Origin: Fagopyrum homotropicum
Taxonomy: Eukaryota > Streptophyta > Magnoliopsida > Caryophyllales > Polygonaceae
Length of the DNA: 64,000 nucleotides
Assembly (NCBI GenBank): GCA_033239125.1
Contig: BSWB01000004.1
Location: 34,221,501 to 34,285,500, forward strand
Direction: 5' to 3'
Position 1 is the stretch's first letter; each line of letters opens with the position of its first letter. The notes under the pieces are model-generated. The model was not told the DNA's origin and did no database searches. It worked only from the letters and a program-made list of their open reading frames with translations. This document shows, in pieces, positions 22,564-34,240 of the stretch. The position numbers and the translations under genes were made by a program.

Positions 22564-23567
22564 TCCATCACCCAAAATTGTTCACCCCACCCGACTCACT
22601 ACCTGCTAAGGATCTCACCCGCATCCATCGGATAAAGCGAGTGGATCAGGTGAGATTTCGGGTATTTACACTTCATTTATAATTTTGTAAAAATAAAATA
22701 TTTTACTGAAAATCAACAGCATACTTAAATCCAACTAAAAATAACATAAAATTATACATTATATCAATACAACACATAACCAAGCAAGATCCAAAATTTA
22801 TAAGATGTAACGAATCAATAATGACCAAAATATATTAGGAATCGAAAGAAAATAAAGTAGAAAAAATTATAGGGTTTACTTTGATATAAATTATATAGTA
22901 AATAAATAATAGTAAAAATTTTATAATATAAAATTATAAATATTAAAATTATATATAACTTTAAGCGGGTGAATCCGGGTCGGATGAATGGGTGAATGAT
23001 GGGTCGGGTGATGGGTAGATGAAACTTTCACCCGGATCCTACCCGATCCACCACCCGCTTTCACCTGTCTTGTAACGGATTTTTACCCTTTTTTACTGGA
23101 TCGGATGGTCGAATTATATACTAATTTTTAGGATAAAACCAATTTGAATTGAACGTGTACAGCAAAATCCTATAATATATTAGGTGATGGAGAGTATTAA
23201 GGTTGGTGCATTACTTTATTTACAAAGAAATAAGTGTTGGCCTGGGCTTCTTCTTTAGAGAACAAAATAATTGTGAACAGTTTGTAAAATAGTGTTGCCC
23301 CATTGTCAATATGATTTTCCCCGAGACAGTTCAAATTCAATGTTCTTGGCTTTTGATGACGTGGTCATATAATGATTAGTTAGATTAAGCATATGATTGT
23401 TCCATTTTGGTGTTAATTTAAGAAATGATTAGTTGTGTTCTTTGCATTAGGCACATGCTTTTCACTTGGCTAAGATGATGCCAATCATTTCAATACTTAA
23501 ACTCTCCATGTTCCTCTCTTATCCAATGTCAATTTAGTAAGTAATTCTGCATTTTGTTACGTATGAA
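22564..23567. other. AT-rich DNA with a GGGT-rich repeat, no gene
   Basis: 22569-22670 and 22960-23090 are rich in CACCC/GGGTG words (GGGTGAATCCGGGTCGGAT, CACCCGGATCCTACCCG). They look like the ends of a non-autonomous DNA transposon that begins at about 15745, before the copia insertion (GATGACAATGGGTCGAGTA). Clear terminal inverted repeats and target duplications were not resolved. The rest is plain AT-rich DNA. Confidence 0.45.
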
Positions 23568-23833
23568 AGCATCTCCAACAGCTTCCTTAAACTCTTCTTC
23601 AAAATGAAGAATTAAAAGTAAAAAATCTACCCTTTATATTTTTATCAAATTCAACAGATTCCCTATCTTGGAGAATTCTCCATTTATTTGGAGAGTGTCT
23701 TCAAATTTAGAGAAGACTCCCCACTTTTTTCCATTATTCTCCATTTTGGAAAATGAAATGGAGAATTTGTTGGACCACAAAATCGTTAAAATTTTCCAAA
23801 TATTCTAAAATGGGGAAGCTATTGGGATGCTCT
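23568..23833. mobile_element. MITE-like element with GCATCTCCAACAGC-type ends
   Basis: About 266 bp bounded by inverted ends: AGCATCTCCAACAGCTTCC on the left and GGAAGCTATTGGGATGCT on the right. The interior is AT-rich and partly self-complementary (GGAGAATTCTCC words), with no ORF. The target duplication is unclear, so the superfamily is not assigned. A 59-bp shifted copy of the right end (GATGCTCTAAGTATTCAT, at 23826 and again at 23885) follows it. Confidence 0.7.
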
Positions 23834-24247
23834 AAGTATTCATATGTTCCAATTAGATTCATTCCTAATAATGTTTGATACAAAGATGCTCTAAGTATTC
23901 ATCTTCTCATATTAGACTCCTTAAATAAAGAAAATGACGGTTTAAGTCATCCCAATGTCTTGAGCATACCCGATGATTCAAATTCGATTAAAATCAAACT
24001 CAATCGGATCACAATCTTTGTCGCGACTAACTCAAATCGGTTCTAATTGAATCAAGATCTGAAAATATGTATGGAATTCATGCATGAGAATTTGATTTGT
24101 TTATGGATTAAACATCTCATAATTTTGTTCTCAAATTGAATTAAAAGCCTAAGGTGAAAATGTGTGAGAGTAGTTCATTTTGGGCCGGCACAGGCCCACA
24201 ACCTTTTTATTAATTAGTTTTGGCCTTTTTATTCCTTATACTCCTCC
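23834..24247. other. Intergenic DNA, no gene seen
   Basis: AT-rich flank between two MITE-like elements. Apart from the repeated MITE end at 23885-23902, I see nothing recognisable. Confidence 0.5.
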
Positions 24248-24589
24248 TTAGGGGTGAACAAGAAAATTCGATCGGACTAATCCGAATATCCGATCCGGAA
24301 AAATCCGAATTTGAAAATATCCGAAAATTGGTGATCCGAGTCCGATCCGATCTGGACATATTTTTTGGATCATCGGATTGGATTTAGATCATTGTTTGGA
24401 GGAAAAAGTTGGATCGGATCGGATATATCCAACTAATATAAGAATAAATACTTGGATCGGATATCCGGACCGAATATCTGATTCGGATGAAATTTTCGGA
24501 TATGTGGGTTCTCTCGGATCGGAATTTTATAAGATTGTCGGATCGGATATCCAAGTCTTGAGACCGGATATCCAGAAATGCCCTCCCTT
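24248..24589. mobile_element. hAT-like MITE, 8-bp target duplication
   Basis: 342 bp beginning TTAGGGGTGAACA and ending TGCCCTCCCTT, flanked by the 8-bp direct repeat ACTCCTCC (24240-24247 and 24590-24597). An 8-bp duplication and GGGGTG-type ends fit the hAT superfamily. The interior is packed with GGATCGGAT / ATCCGATCC words on both strands. The ORF at 24378-24638 crosses its right end and is not a gene. Confidence 0.65.
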
Positions 24590-24609
24590 ACTCCTCCCTA
24601 TATTCTTAA

Positions 24610-25300
24610 GGGGTTGTTTAGTATCGATACCTTATTGAAAGTATCATGCATGTATGCGTATCAGGTATGAGTATCAAAGATATGAGTATTAAAATTGATA
24701 TATGATATCATATTTGGTATGTTGCAATATATCAGGTATGAGTATCAATACCTTTAAGCAAGGAAATATTGAGATCAATTTGTGCAAGACCAAAACAATA
24801 TTAACGGAGATCGATAGGGCTATCTCCACTTCTTTCAAGGACAACAAGCTTGCTTACATAAGCATCAACTGCAATTTGCCTGCGATTCCTCATCCACTTT
24901 CAGTAGGGACCCTAAATAGCCCTATCGATTTGCTCGTGTGCATCTTCTAGATATTAGATTTTCTCACCTCCAGAAACCCTATATCTGAGTAGGCATCAAC
25001 GGTGGTGGCTCCTTTCTTCGGTCGAGCGGCAGTAGCCGTCGGCGGTGGCTCTCCCAATTAGTGGTGGCGGGAGAAGGGAGAATGGGATGCTACTCTCTTG
25101 TGAGTATTTTTGTAAGTAAGAAGAAAAGAAATGAAGTAGGAAATGTGGAGAAAGAGGAAAGAAGGCTCGATACCTTAAAAAAATTACGGTATTAAAGGTA
25201 TCAATTTGATACTGCTATCCTAAAATATCAAAATCGGATATGGGTATGAGTGATACTCATATCCATACTTTTAATCAGGGTATCGATACCAAATAACCCC
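24610..25300. mobile_element. PIF/Harbinger-like MITE, TAA target duplication
   Basis: 691 bp with inverted ends GGGGTTGTTTAGTATCGATA on the left and TATCGATACCAAATAACCCC on the right, flanked by TAA (24607-24609 and 25301-25303). A 3-bp TWA duplication fits PIF/Harbinger. The interior includes a GC-rich part at about 24990-25085 (GGTGGTGGCTCC, GGCGGTGGCTC) unlike its AT-rich surroundings, possibly captured host DNA. No transposase is present. Confidence 0.75.
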
Positions 25301-26584
25301 TAAATTATTTACATTTATTTACTTGTAAACTCGGATCCAATTACTAAATTGCACAAATCCAAATCCAAATCCGCTCTTTTATTAAGGATTCACATAGGGT
25401 TTCAATTAATATAATTTGAAGAATCTTGTTGGATAGGGTTTGAGATTTGAGATTATGACTAATAAAGCATAAAGATAAGAATAAAGAGGTTGAGAGAAGT
25501 CAAATTTACTTGTTGTCATGGATAAACATTGAAAAAAATAAAAGAAAAATTATTTTACAGTTGAGTCAGTGAAACCTGAATGATTCATATGATACACATT
25601 TAAAACAAATTAAATGCATGAGATGAAGAAATTGAATAGTAAAGAAGATCTACCATGACAGCTTCAATCTCTGCACACAATCTCAAATATTGTACCTTTG
25701 TCTTCATCTCTTTTTATCTTCATATCATCATCAATTTATTATGTTATATTCTATATTATCCTAATTAATAATATATTATTTTACTGTTTATCCATTTGTT
25801 AAACCTTTTTACCATTGGTTTCTTTCATGTTTTCACCAATACTTTGAATTCAACTGTCCTGATTAATTAATATTGTAATTTATTTTTTAATATTTTAAAT
25901 GCATATGCTGGAGCCTGGAGGCAAGTGGGCAGTGGAATGGTGTGTCTCACCCCAGGAGGCAAACCCTCTCTGGCATGTCCTTTTGGCTCAACTCTCCATC
26001 ATGTCTTTTTTTTGATAAAAAATAAAATTGACCTACATTTTGGTAAATTATATAAAATCACCTGCCTTTATAATATGTGAACATTTCACAATAACATCAA
26101 TTAATATATATAAATGACACAAAATCAACCATGAATTTAGTTTCTCCTCCAAAAACTCACCCTTTACTCTTTTCTTTCTTAAAATGGGTTTATAAATGAC
26201 AAATTATTGTATTGATTTTGTGAAAATTTGTAGTTTTATGGGTGGCTTTGTGAAATATATGATGCTTTAAAGGTGATTTGATGTAATTAATCCTATAGTA
26301 AATTAGTCATCACCCACTCCCTTTATATGAGGCCCACACAACCATTTTTGTTGTGTCAAACATGTGGTACAAATTTGATTGGGGCTTTAATTTCAACCTG
26401 ACCTTTTTAGATACACTAATATTAATTTTAACCTGACCTTTTTACATAATTAATTATTCAGATACTAATTTTTATGTAGTAATTCTTTTTTTAAATATTT
26501 AACATGTATCAATTAATTTGAACAAATTACGATTCCGGATTATTTTGATCAAACAATTATGTTTCCTTACTTTTGACCCTAAAG

Positions 26585-26585
<1 letters not shown>
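25301..26585. other. AT-rich intergenic DNA, no supported gene
   Basis: Nothing with a recognisable protein or RNA structure. A GC-richer patch at 25905-26015 is open for 36 codons from an ATG to a TGA. It is too short, and unlike anything I know, so I do not call it a gene. Confidence 0.5.

Positions 26586-26632
<47 letters not shown>
26586..26632. repeat. (AT)n microsatellite
   Basis: An AT dinucleotide run of about 46 bp just before the probable LTR of the old copia relic. Confidence 0.95.
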
Positions 26633-26633
<1 letters not shown>

Positions 26634-26639
26634 TTATTC

Positions 26640-26943
26640 ATGGAAGATCTTATCTTAGGAAAGTATATCATATGAATCTTGTTAGTTCTAGTTTTTGTTT
26701 ATTTCAACCTAGATTATTTAAGGATATATCCTAAATTTGTAATTATATATTTTATTTTTATAAGGCTATATAAACAAGGGTTAACCCTAATATTAGGATT
26801 GTTGCTTTTACAATACACAAACATCCGATCAAAGAAGAAGAGTGACAATCAATCATAAGGAAGAGACAAAGGGACGTCCAAACAAGCTTGAAGAGAGAAA
26901 GAAGTAAGCTTTTCGAGAGTTTGCATAGAAGGAGTAGTATTAC
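26640..26943 (+). mobile_element. Probable 5' LTR of an old copia relic (start uncertain)
   Basis: It has a TATATAAA box (26767-26774), then a leader-like stretch, an end ...ATTACA near 26943, and a decayed tRNA-Met primer site (TGGTATTGAG, about 26946-26955). The decayed gag follows downstream. No partner LTR is in the window, so the left edge is a guess. Confidence 0.45.
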
Positions 26944-27189
26944 AAGTGGTATTGAGTTAGGTTGTTTTAATTGAAAGGAGTGTAGTTGAGAACTATGATG
27001 CAGTCAAGATAAGTAACTAATAAACTTGGTATGGAAGTCCGATCCAGTGAAAATAGGAAGAGAGTGAATTTTATTCCAATTTAATTGTTGATAAATTGAC
27101 GTTTCTACTATAAATACCTTTGTTAAATTTTTACCTTTTATATTTTGCTTGCTATTATTGTTTACATTGCCTAAGGACATCTCACTAGG

Positions 27190-27934
27190 ATGTCCCTATT
27201 GCTATAACTAAACAAGACAATACGATGGAAAGAGAGAATGCTTACAATTTTTTGACACAAGGAAGATCGAGATTGGAAGAAGGGATTCCAAACCTTCATT
27301 TCTTCAGCCAAATATGGTGTGATTGACGGCATAAGAAAATAGAGTATTACATTAAGTCAAAGGACTATCAATGCTGGCAAATTATTGAATTAGGCAATGA
27401 AATAGTGCATATGAATAAAGAAAAGAATAGTTGGGAAGATAGGAACCACAAGAATACGTAGAAAAACTTTACTTCCATTCAATACCTTTTGGGTGCTCTT
27501 GATGAAGAGGACTTCCCAAAAGTGACCGACTATACTACTGCGAAGGATAACTGAGAGACAATTAGATAAATGCATTCAGGAAGTTCCGATTATAAGAACA
27601 TGAGACTTTATGCCCTTCAATCAAAATTTGAAAATCTAAAGACGAAGGACAATGAGAAGAACTCAAAGTACCACTCCATGTTTCCTGTTATTTGCAACAA
27701 ATTAGAACTTCAAGGAGAAACTATCCCTGATTAAAAAAAATAGTTTTGTTTAATGGGCTATCAAAGAAGTTGGCTTTCATTAAGTACATCTCTTACAAAA
27801 AAGCAAATGAATCCAAATAGAGTATTATGGAATATGTGGTAGGTAGATTGATCGATGTTGAAATGAAACTTGTGGAGGAAAACATGTTTGAGAAGTCCTC
27901 CGAGGGAATTGTTATACAAAATGATTGTGAGCAT
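27190..27934 (+). pseudogene. Old copia gag relic, piece 1 of 3
   Basis: Broken frames resemble a UBN2-type copia gag. They include KDYQCWQIIELGNEIVHMN (about 27360-27415), YLLGALDEEDFPKVTDYTTA (about 27485-27545), and KFENLKTKDNEKNSKYHSMF (about 27625-27685). Several in-frame stops separate these words. The reading is cut at 27934 by the copia element at 27935-35514 and resumes at 35515. The wording resembles Sirevirus-type gag, but lineage is inference. Confidence 0.65.
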
Positions 27935-28919
27935 TGTTGGAACTAATTTAAAAATAAACTATGAATTATACATGTTTTAACACATGGTGCGCCGGACATT
28001 TTTGGACACATTTCCGGTGGGCTCCGGCCATTGTCAATACCGGAATGTGGGAGCTTTGGCTTCGTCTCCGCGAGCTATTGCTCGTGGTATATTCATACGT
28101 TAAATTTGAGTTCCGTTTAAATGAGAAATGAAGACCCGAAGTTGGTTGCTTGATAGACAATAACTTGAGAAAATAGTAAAAAATGGGGCAATCCTACATC
28201 GATTCTATTGAGGGAAATCCAATAGGATATATAGAGGAGTAATACACCAAAGACTGTGACCTTTGGATCACTACCCATTTATAATGGGGGAACGGCGTAG
28301 GCAAACCACCACCCATGAGCACGCGCCAAGCCGAGCTCCGTGTCCGTGCCGTGCTGAGCTGAGCTGCGTTGAGACAAGACGGGCGGAACAAGACGTAATG
28401 TGGGCTGACCACCTTTGTTATGCTTTGGGCGGCTCTAACAGTACAACAAATTAGCTGGACGGGATGAGGCAGACCTTGGGTCAGACCCATCTCTACAGTA
28501 CTGCAACGGATCAATCAACATCCCAACAAACTAGGTCAGTCAACTGATCCGAAATCGGGGGCATTAGTTGAGTCTTCATTTGCTCCTAAAAACGTGCAGG
28601 TGGGTGGATCACCTTGACTTCCGTTTTGGGCCAGTCAATGGGCTCCAAAATCTCAGCTTCCGAACTCCCTTCTCTCGAGAGTGCACAGCACTAACACTGA
28701 TTCGTAGGCTTCCGGTAAATTACGAAGGCCGGATTCGAACTGCAATTGTATCTTGGGATTCTTAAACACCAGTAATTGTCGTAATAAGGGGTGTTTTTTG
28801 AATTAAGAAAATAGATTAAATCTCGACTCTGCTCAACTGATGCACTTGATCGGTATAAATTTCCAAATTTATTTTTATCGTGCATTATTGTTTAACTAAC
28901 GTGTTACAAGGTTCCTACA
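27935..28919 (+). mobile_element. 5' LTR of the decayed copia element, promoter-deleted
   Basis: 985 bp starting TGTTGGAACTAATTT and ending GGTTCCTACA. Relative to the 3' LTR it lacks about 92 bp (3' LTR 35161-35252) that include the TATA box. The junction falls at about 28653. Confidence 0.85.
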
Positions 28920-29740
28920 TTCTTAATTCTAAAAAACAAAATTATATTTTGTTAAACTGTTGTGCACTAACCGTTTATTGAGTGTTGCAGATAAGGCGCC
29001 AAAATATTCAAACCTGGAATATTTTCAAAATCGGGTACCCCTCCAAGCCTGGCTCTTTGAGCACAGGATTGCTTCTAGACAAGTTTGATGGAACTAATTT
29101 CAAGACATGGTAACAAAATATGCTATTCTTCCTCACCATGAACAAACTGTCATTAGTTTGGTCTTCCTTTGACTCCTAAACCGTGCAGGTGGGTGGATCA
29201 CCTTGACTTCTATTTTGGGCCAGTGTTTGGGCTCCGAAATCTCAACTTCCGAGCTCCCTTCTCTCGAGAATGCAGAGCACTAACATTGGTTCGTAGGCTT
29301 TCGGTAAATTACGAAGGCCGGATTTGAACAACAGTTGTTTCCTGTGATTTTTAAACACAATAATACGGGGTATTTTTAGAATTAAGGAAAGCGATTAAAT
29401 CTCGACTTTGCTCATCTAACGCATTTGATCGGTATAAATTTCTGAATTTATTATTATAGTGCATTATTGTTTAACTAACGTGTTACAAGGTTCCTACAAC
29501 CTTAATTCTAAAAAGAAAATTATATTTTGTAAACTGTTGTGCACTAACCATTTATTGAGTGTTGTAGATAAGGTGCCAGAATATTCAAACCAAGAATATT
29601 TTTCAAAATCGGGTAGCCCTCCAAGCCTGACTCTTTGAGCGCATGATTGTTTCCAAACAAGTTTGATGGAACTAATTTCAAGATCTGACAACATAAGATG
29701 TTATTCTTCCTCACCATGAACAAATTGGATAGATATGTGA
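28580..29740 (+). repeat. Direct duplication of LTR right part plus leader (about 580-590 bp period)
   Basis: The segment from the GTGCAGGTGGGTGGATCACC word (28594) through the LTR end (28919) and leader recurs from 29183. The second LTR end is at 29498 and the leader text is repeated (TCAAAATCGGGTA, TCCTCACCATGAACAAA). Both copies lack the 92-bp TATA segment, so the promoter deletion came before the duplication. Confidence 0.85.
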
Positions 29741-30440
29741 CCGAGGATATACCCGCCAATACGGGGGTACCCCTCCAAGCTACTCTGAACGGTGACTATG
29801 TGTGCAAATGGTGGATTCTGAGCCGCTTGTTAGACCCACTATACCAAGTGTACATCATGGTTTATACTTCTAGGAAACTCTTGGTTGATCTAGACAAGAA
29901 GTACAAAATGAGGATGTAGACCATAATAAGTTCATCATTCAACAGTTCATGGACTTGAAAATGGTAGATCACAATCCCTTCATGGAGCAAGTTGAGAAGC
30001 TACAACTTCTATTCCATGACATCATTGCTGAATGCATGAATGTCTGTGAGCCATTCTAGTAGCAACATTCATCGAGAAACTCCCTCCGTCTTGGAAGGAT
30101 TTCAAGAGTTACGTCATTCACAAGACAAAAGAAATGACTATGGAAGACTTCATGGTCAAGCTGCGGATTGAATCAAGCAACCGCAACAACCCTGAAGGGG
30201 AAAAGTCAGAAAAAACTCATTTGACTCAACCAAAGGACAAGAAACAAAAGTTTCAACCCAAGGTTCCAACAAGCAACCGGCAAAGAAGAAGTTCGTAGAC
30301 AAGTCTACTAATGTGGCAAAATGGGTCACAAGTCCGACGAATGCCGGAGTAAGGGTAGTTCACGCAAAGGCAAGGGCAAAACACATGCCCAAGCAACAAA
30401 AGGCGGTCTAACAGTTGCTGAGATGATTGTTGTGACGTCT
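29716..30440 (+). pseudogene. Copia gag relic
   Basis: Decayed gag of the 27935-35514 element. The first frame runs 29716-29919 (TGVPLQATLNGDYVCKW, LLVDLDKKYK). It continues in other frames with IIQQFMDLKMVDHN (about 29937-29980) and EKLQLLFHDIIAECM (about 29994-30038), and a stop falls after CEPF near 30058. The region 30240-30370 is Lys-rich and corresponds to the knuckle region, but the Cys/His pattern is destroyed. Several stops make it dead. Confidence 0.75.
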
Positions 30441-30469
30441 GAAGTGAATATGGTCGGGAGCAACCCGAT

Positions 30470-31740
30470 GGAGTGGTGATATGACATAGGTGCTACCCAC
30501 CACATCTATTATGAGAAAGGGATGTTCACCACCTATCAAAAGAATAAACAGGACGAGCAACTATTTATGGGGAATTCGTCCACATCAAAGGTCGAAGTCC
30601 ATGGCAAGATAGTACTAAGAATGACGTGTGATAAAGAGCTGACTCTCAACGACGCCATGCACGTACCAGACATCCAGAAGAACTTGCTTTCCGGATCTCT
30701 GTTGAGCAAGCACGGATTCGACGTGAAAGTAGGATCCGATAAGCTAAGTCTCACTAAACGTGGGATTTATATAGGCAAGGGATATCAAAAGGATGGGCTA
30801 TTCAAAATGTGTGTATTGATAGTCATCTCCAAAACTGTAACTGATGATGTTTCAATGAATAAAACTCCTATTGCTTATGTTGTTGAGTCTTTTAATATTT
30901 GACATGAATGATTAGAACATGTAAATTATAAGTCTATCCAAAGTCTAATGAATTTAAGCCTAATTTCAAAATGCAAATTAAACACAGACTAGAGGAGCTA
31001 AAAAGTGCTTCGTCACATTTATTGACGATTGCACAAGATATTGTTACATCTACCTGCTAAGAACCAAGGATGAGGTCTTGGAAAAATTCAAGGAATACAA
31101 GTTGGAAGTTGAAAACCAACTTAGTAAAACAATAAAAATCATACGAAGTGATAGAGGAGGCGAGTACGATGAACCTTTCAACGCATTCTGCAGAGAACAC
31201 GAGATAGTTCATCAAACAACTACTCCCTATTCACCTGAGTCTAACGGAGTTGTGGAACGGAAAAACCGAACTCTGAAAGAGATGAGGAATGCATTGTTGT
31301 AGGATTGTGGGTTACCCCAGAACATGTGGTGGAAGCTTTGCTTACCAACAATTATGTCCTCAACAAAATACCACATAAGGTAACTAGCAAAACGTCATAT
31401 GAACTTTGGAAAGGTAAAGTATCATCGTACAAATACCTCAAAGTGTGGGGTGCCTAGCAAAAGTGGCTGTACCACCTTCTAAAAAGGTCACCATCGGACC
31501 TAAAACTGTTGATTGTATTTTCATAGGAATTAAGGAATGATTTCTTCTTTGAAAACGTGTTTCCGTGTAAGTATAAATAAAATCTGAAACGAACTCGTGA
31601 GCAATGGGAGAAGACACTTTTGGGAATGAAATAGTAGAGGAAAAACCTCGAAGAAGCAAAATAACTCAAACGGAAAAATTAGTTGGGGATGACTTCATTA
31701 CGGCATTTCTCATGAAAAAAAAGAGAATTTATACATAACC
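30470..31740 (+). pseudogene. Copia protease and integrase relic
   Basis: A decayed protease motif lies at 30486-30510 (DIGATHHI, with the usual Ser after the catalytic Asp replaced). An open stretch at 30522-30902 follows (LFMGNSSTSKVEVHG, MHVPDIQKNLLSGSL). The GAG-pre-integrase is partly deleted near 30900-30990. The integrase core appears as TFIDDCTRYCYIYLL (31017-31061), IIRSDRGGEYDE (31137-31172) and ESNGVVERKNRTL (31234-31272). A stop follows NALL near 31300, and the remainder to 31660 is frame-broken. The frame of the remaining pieces differs. Confidence 0.85.
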
Positions 31741-31744
31741 ATGT

Positions 31745-33645
31745 CTACACCTGACGCACAGTCGTGGAAGGAAGCGGTCAAAAGTGAGATAAACTCCATT
31801 ATGCAAAATCATACATGATAGTTAATTGACTTACCATATGAGTGTAAAGCACTTGGGTGCAAATGGATTGTTAAAACTAAGGGGGTGTATTCAATTAAGA
31901 GTTTACAGGAATTTTTTGGAGTTTAAAAGTCTATGGGTATTGAATATAGATTTTTAAAAGTCCATACAAATCTTTAGGTATTCAATTAGGATTTAAAATT
32001 TTTCATAAAATTCCTATGGTATTTAAAAGTTTGTGGATTTTAAAAGAATCTATTATTTTATTGATTTTGTAGGATTCTTCATTACTTTTATACATACCTA
32101 AACTCCATAGAAATCTTCCCCCAACACATAAGATTTCCACAGAATCTGTATTGACTCTATATAGAATTAAAATATCCCACAGAATTTGCAAATTCTATGA
32201 TTATTAAGAATCAATCAAAATCTTTAAAATTATGGATCGAATACACCCCCCTAAGTTGAAAACCGAGGGCTCAATAGAGAAGTACAAGACTAGGCTTATG
32301 GTGCAATTTTTCCGACAAAAAGAAGGGTTGGATTTCTTTGACACCTATTCTCCGGTTATAAGAATAACTTCTATAAGAATGCTAATAGCAATAGCGGCCT
32401 TAAGAAACCTAGAAATCCATCAAATGAATGTAAAAAATGCCTTTCTAAACGGAGATTTAGAAGAGGAGATTTACATAAAACAACCTGAAGAGTATGTTGT
32501 GTCTGGACATAAACACAAAGTGTGCAGACTTGTAAAATCCCTTTACGGACCCAAATAAGCTCCTAAGAAATGGCATGAAAAATTTGATAACGTAATGATG
32601 TCAAATGGCTTCAAGATCAATGAATGCGATAAATGCATCTATCTTAAGACTAATCCTACGGGATATATCTTATTGTGTTTGTATGTCGATGATATGCTTA
32701 TCAATGGAAGTAACAAATACATGATCAACCGAACTAAGAACTTAATTAGGGGTAAGTTTGACGTGAAATATATGGGATTAGCGAATGTTATTCTAGGGAT
32801 TAAAATCACTAGACACTCCAAAGGAATTACCCTCTCCCAAGCTCATTATGCTGAAAAGATACTTGAGAGGTTTAAGAACTACTCAAGTGGAACCGCAAAG
32901 AGTCCAATGGATCCTCAACTCCATCTGACCAAAAAAGTGGGCGACTCAGTGTCACAACTAGAGTATGCGTGTGTAATTGGGAGTCTTATGTACAGAAACA
33001 ATTGTACATACCCTGACTTGGCGCACTCGGTCAATGTAGTAAGTCGCTATACAAGTAACCCAAGACATTAACACTAGAAAGAAATAACTAGAGTATTGAA
33101 CTATCTACATTATACTCAAAGTTATGGGCTGCACTACGGTAAATATCCAATAGTTCTAGAAGGATAGAATGATGCAAATTGGATATCCTACTCTAGAAGC
33201 TCAAAATCCACAAGTGAATATGTATTTACACTTGGTGGTGCAACAATGTCTTGGAAATCTTCCAAACAGACATTATTGACCAGATCCACAATAGAGTCTG
33301 AGTTCACTGCGTTAGACAAAGCAACAAAAGAAGCTGAGTGGCTTCGGAACTTTCTAAAAGATTTTCCGATGTGGGAAAAGTCAGTATCGGCATCATGCGT
33401 ACACTATGATAGTCAATCGGTTATAGCTCAGGCACTGAACATTTTATATAATGGAAAGTCACGTCATATTAGACGACGACATAAGTCCATTAGAAAACTG
33501 ATCTCAATAGGTATAGTCTCGATAGATATATCAAATCGGCTGACAACCTAGCGGATCCGATTACTAAGGGTTTGTCAAGAGATGAAGTTTTAAGATCATT
33601 AAGAGGAATGGGTTTAAAGCCTATTCCAAAAGAGGATGCTTGATG
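31745..33645 (+). pseudogene. Copia RT and RNase H relic, interrupted by a MITE
   Basis: RT starts near 31745 (TPDAQSWKEAVKSEINSIM) and reaches KWIVKTK at 31862-31880. The MITE splits it there, and it resumes at 32255 (LKTEGSIEKYKTRL). It continues with VKNAFLNGDLEEEIY and a stop after SLYGPK (32556-32558). YVDD lies near 32680 and RMP-like wording to 33071. RNase H (33160-33560) has NDANWISYSRSSKSTSEYVF, WKSSKQTLLTRSTIESEF and SRHIRRRHKSI, with stops at about 33070 and 33166. The C-terminal KGLSRDEVLRSLRGMGLK lies near 33570-33620. Multiple stops make it inactive although many motifs are intact. Confidence 0.9.
31881..32250. mobile_element. MITE inserted in the copia RT gene
   Basis: 370 bp with perfect 12-bp inverted ends, GGGGGTGTATTC and GAATACACCCCC. 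It is flanked by CTAA (31877-31880 and 32251-32254), which contains the TAA duplication expected for PIF/Harbinger. Removing it with one copy of the duplication restores the copia reading across KWIVKTK and LKTEGSIEKYK, proving it arrived after the copia insertion. The interior is AT-rich and imperfectly self-complementary, with no ORF of its own. Confidence 0.92.
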
Positions 33646-33787
33646 GACAACCCCACCTACGTGATTGGAGATCCCACGATGTAGGTTCAAGGGGAAAACC
33701 TAACCAAGCTGAATCGAGTGGAGTATTGTATCTACCCAGTTCCTAGAATGATAAATAGTGCATACTGTACGAGTTAAGGTTAAACTT

Positions 33788-34240
33788 GGCTTTTTAATAA
33801 TTTCATCGTCTTGAAACCGGGGGGGGGGGGTATGGAAGATACTCTTTATGGTCAATCACCTTGTGAGTGTGACATGATGCCGTGTCTAGGAGAATACGGT
33901 GAGGCTGAATTCTTCAAATTCACTCATGAGTAACAAGGGTTGTTCAAGGCCAAAATGAACACAACTAGAGAACCAACGTTCTGCGAGAAAATGAAATCGT
34001 GTGATCGTTGTTGGCTTTTAATAATTCCATCGCCTTGAAACAAGGGGGGGGGGTATGGAACATACTCTTTATGGTCAATCACCTTGTGAGTGTGACATGA
34101 TGCCATGTCTAGGAGAATAAGGTGAGGCTGAATTCTTCAAATTCACTTTGAGTAACAAGGGTTGTTCAAGGCCAAAATGAACACAACTAGAGAACCAACG
34201 TTCTGCGAGAAAATGAAACCGTGTGATCGTTGTTGTCTCG
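33788..34240 (+). repeat. Two-copy tandem repeat (about 223-225 bp) with G-runs before the 3' LTR
   Basis: Unit 1 starts at GGCTTTTTAATAATTTCATC (33788) and unit 2 at GGCTTTTAATAATTCCATCG (34013). Each has a poly-G run (33820-33830 and about 34044-34053) followed by TATGGAASATACTCTTTATG. The units are highly similar and differ by run lengths and a few bases. Confidence 0.9.

Noticed and set aside
25905..26015. 36-codon open stretch in a GC-richer patch
   Set aside because: Too short and without similarity I recognise; chance ORF.
28720..28745. GGATTCGAAC as a tRNA T-loop
   Set aside because: No cloverleaf around it; it is LTR sequence repeated in the other LTR copies.
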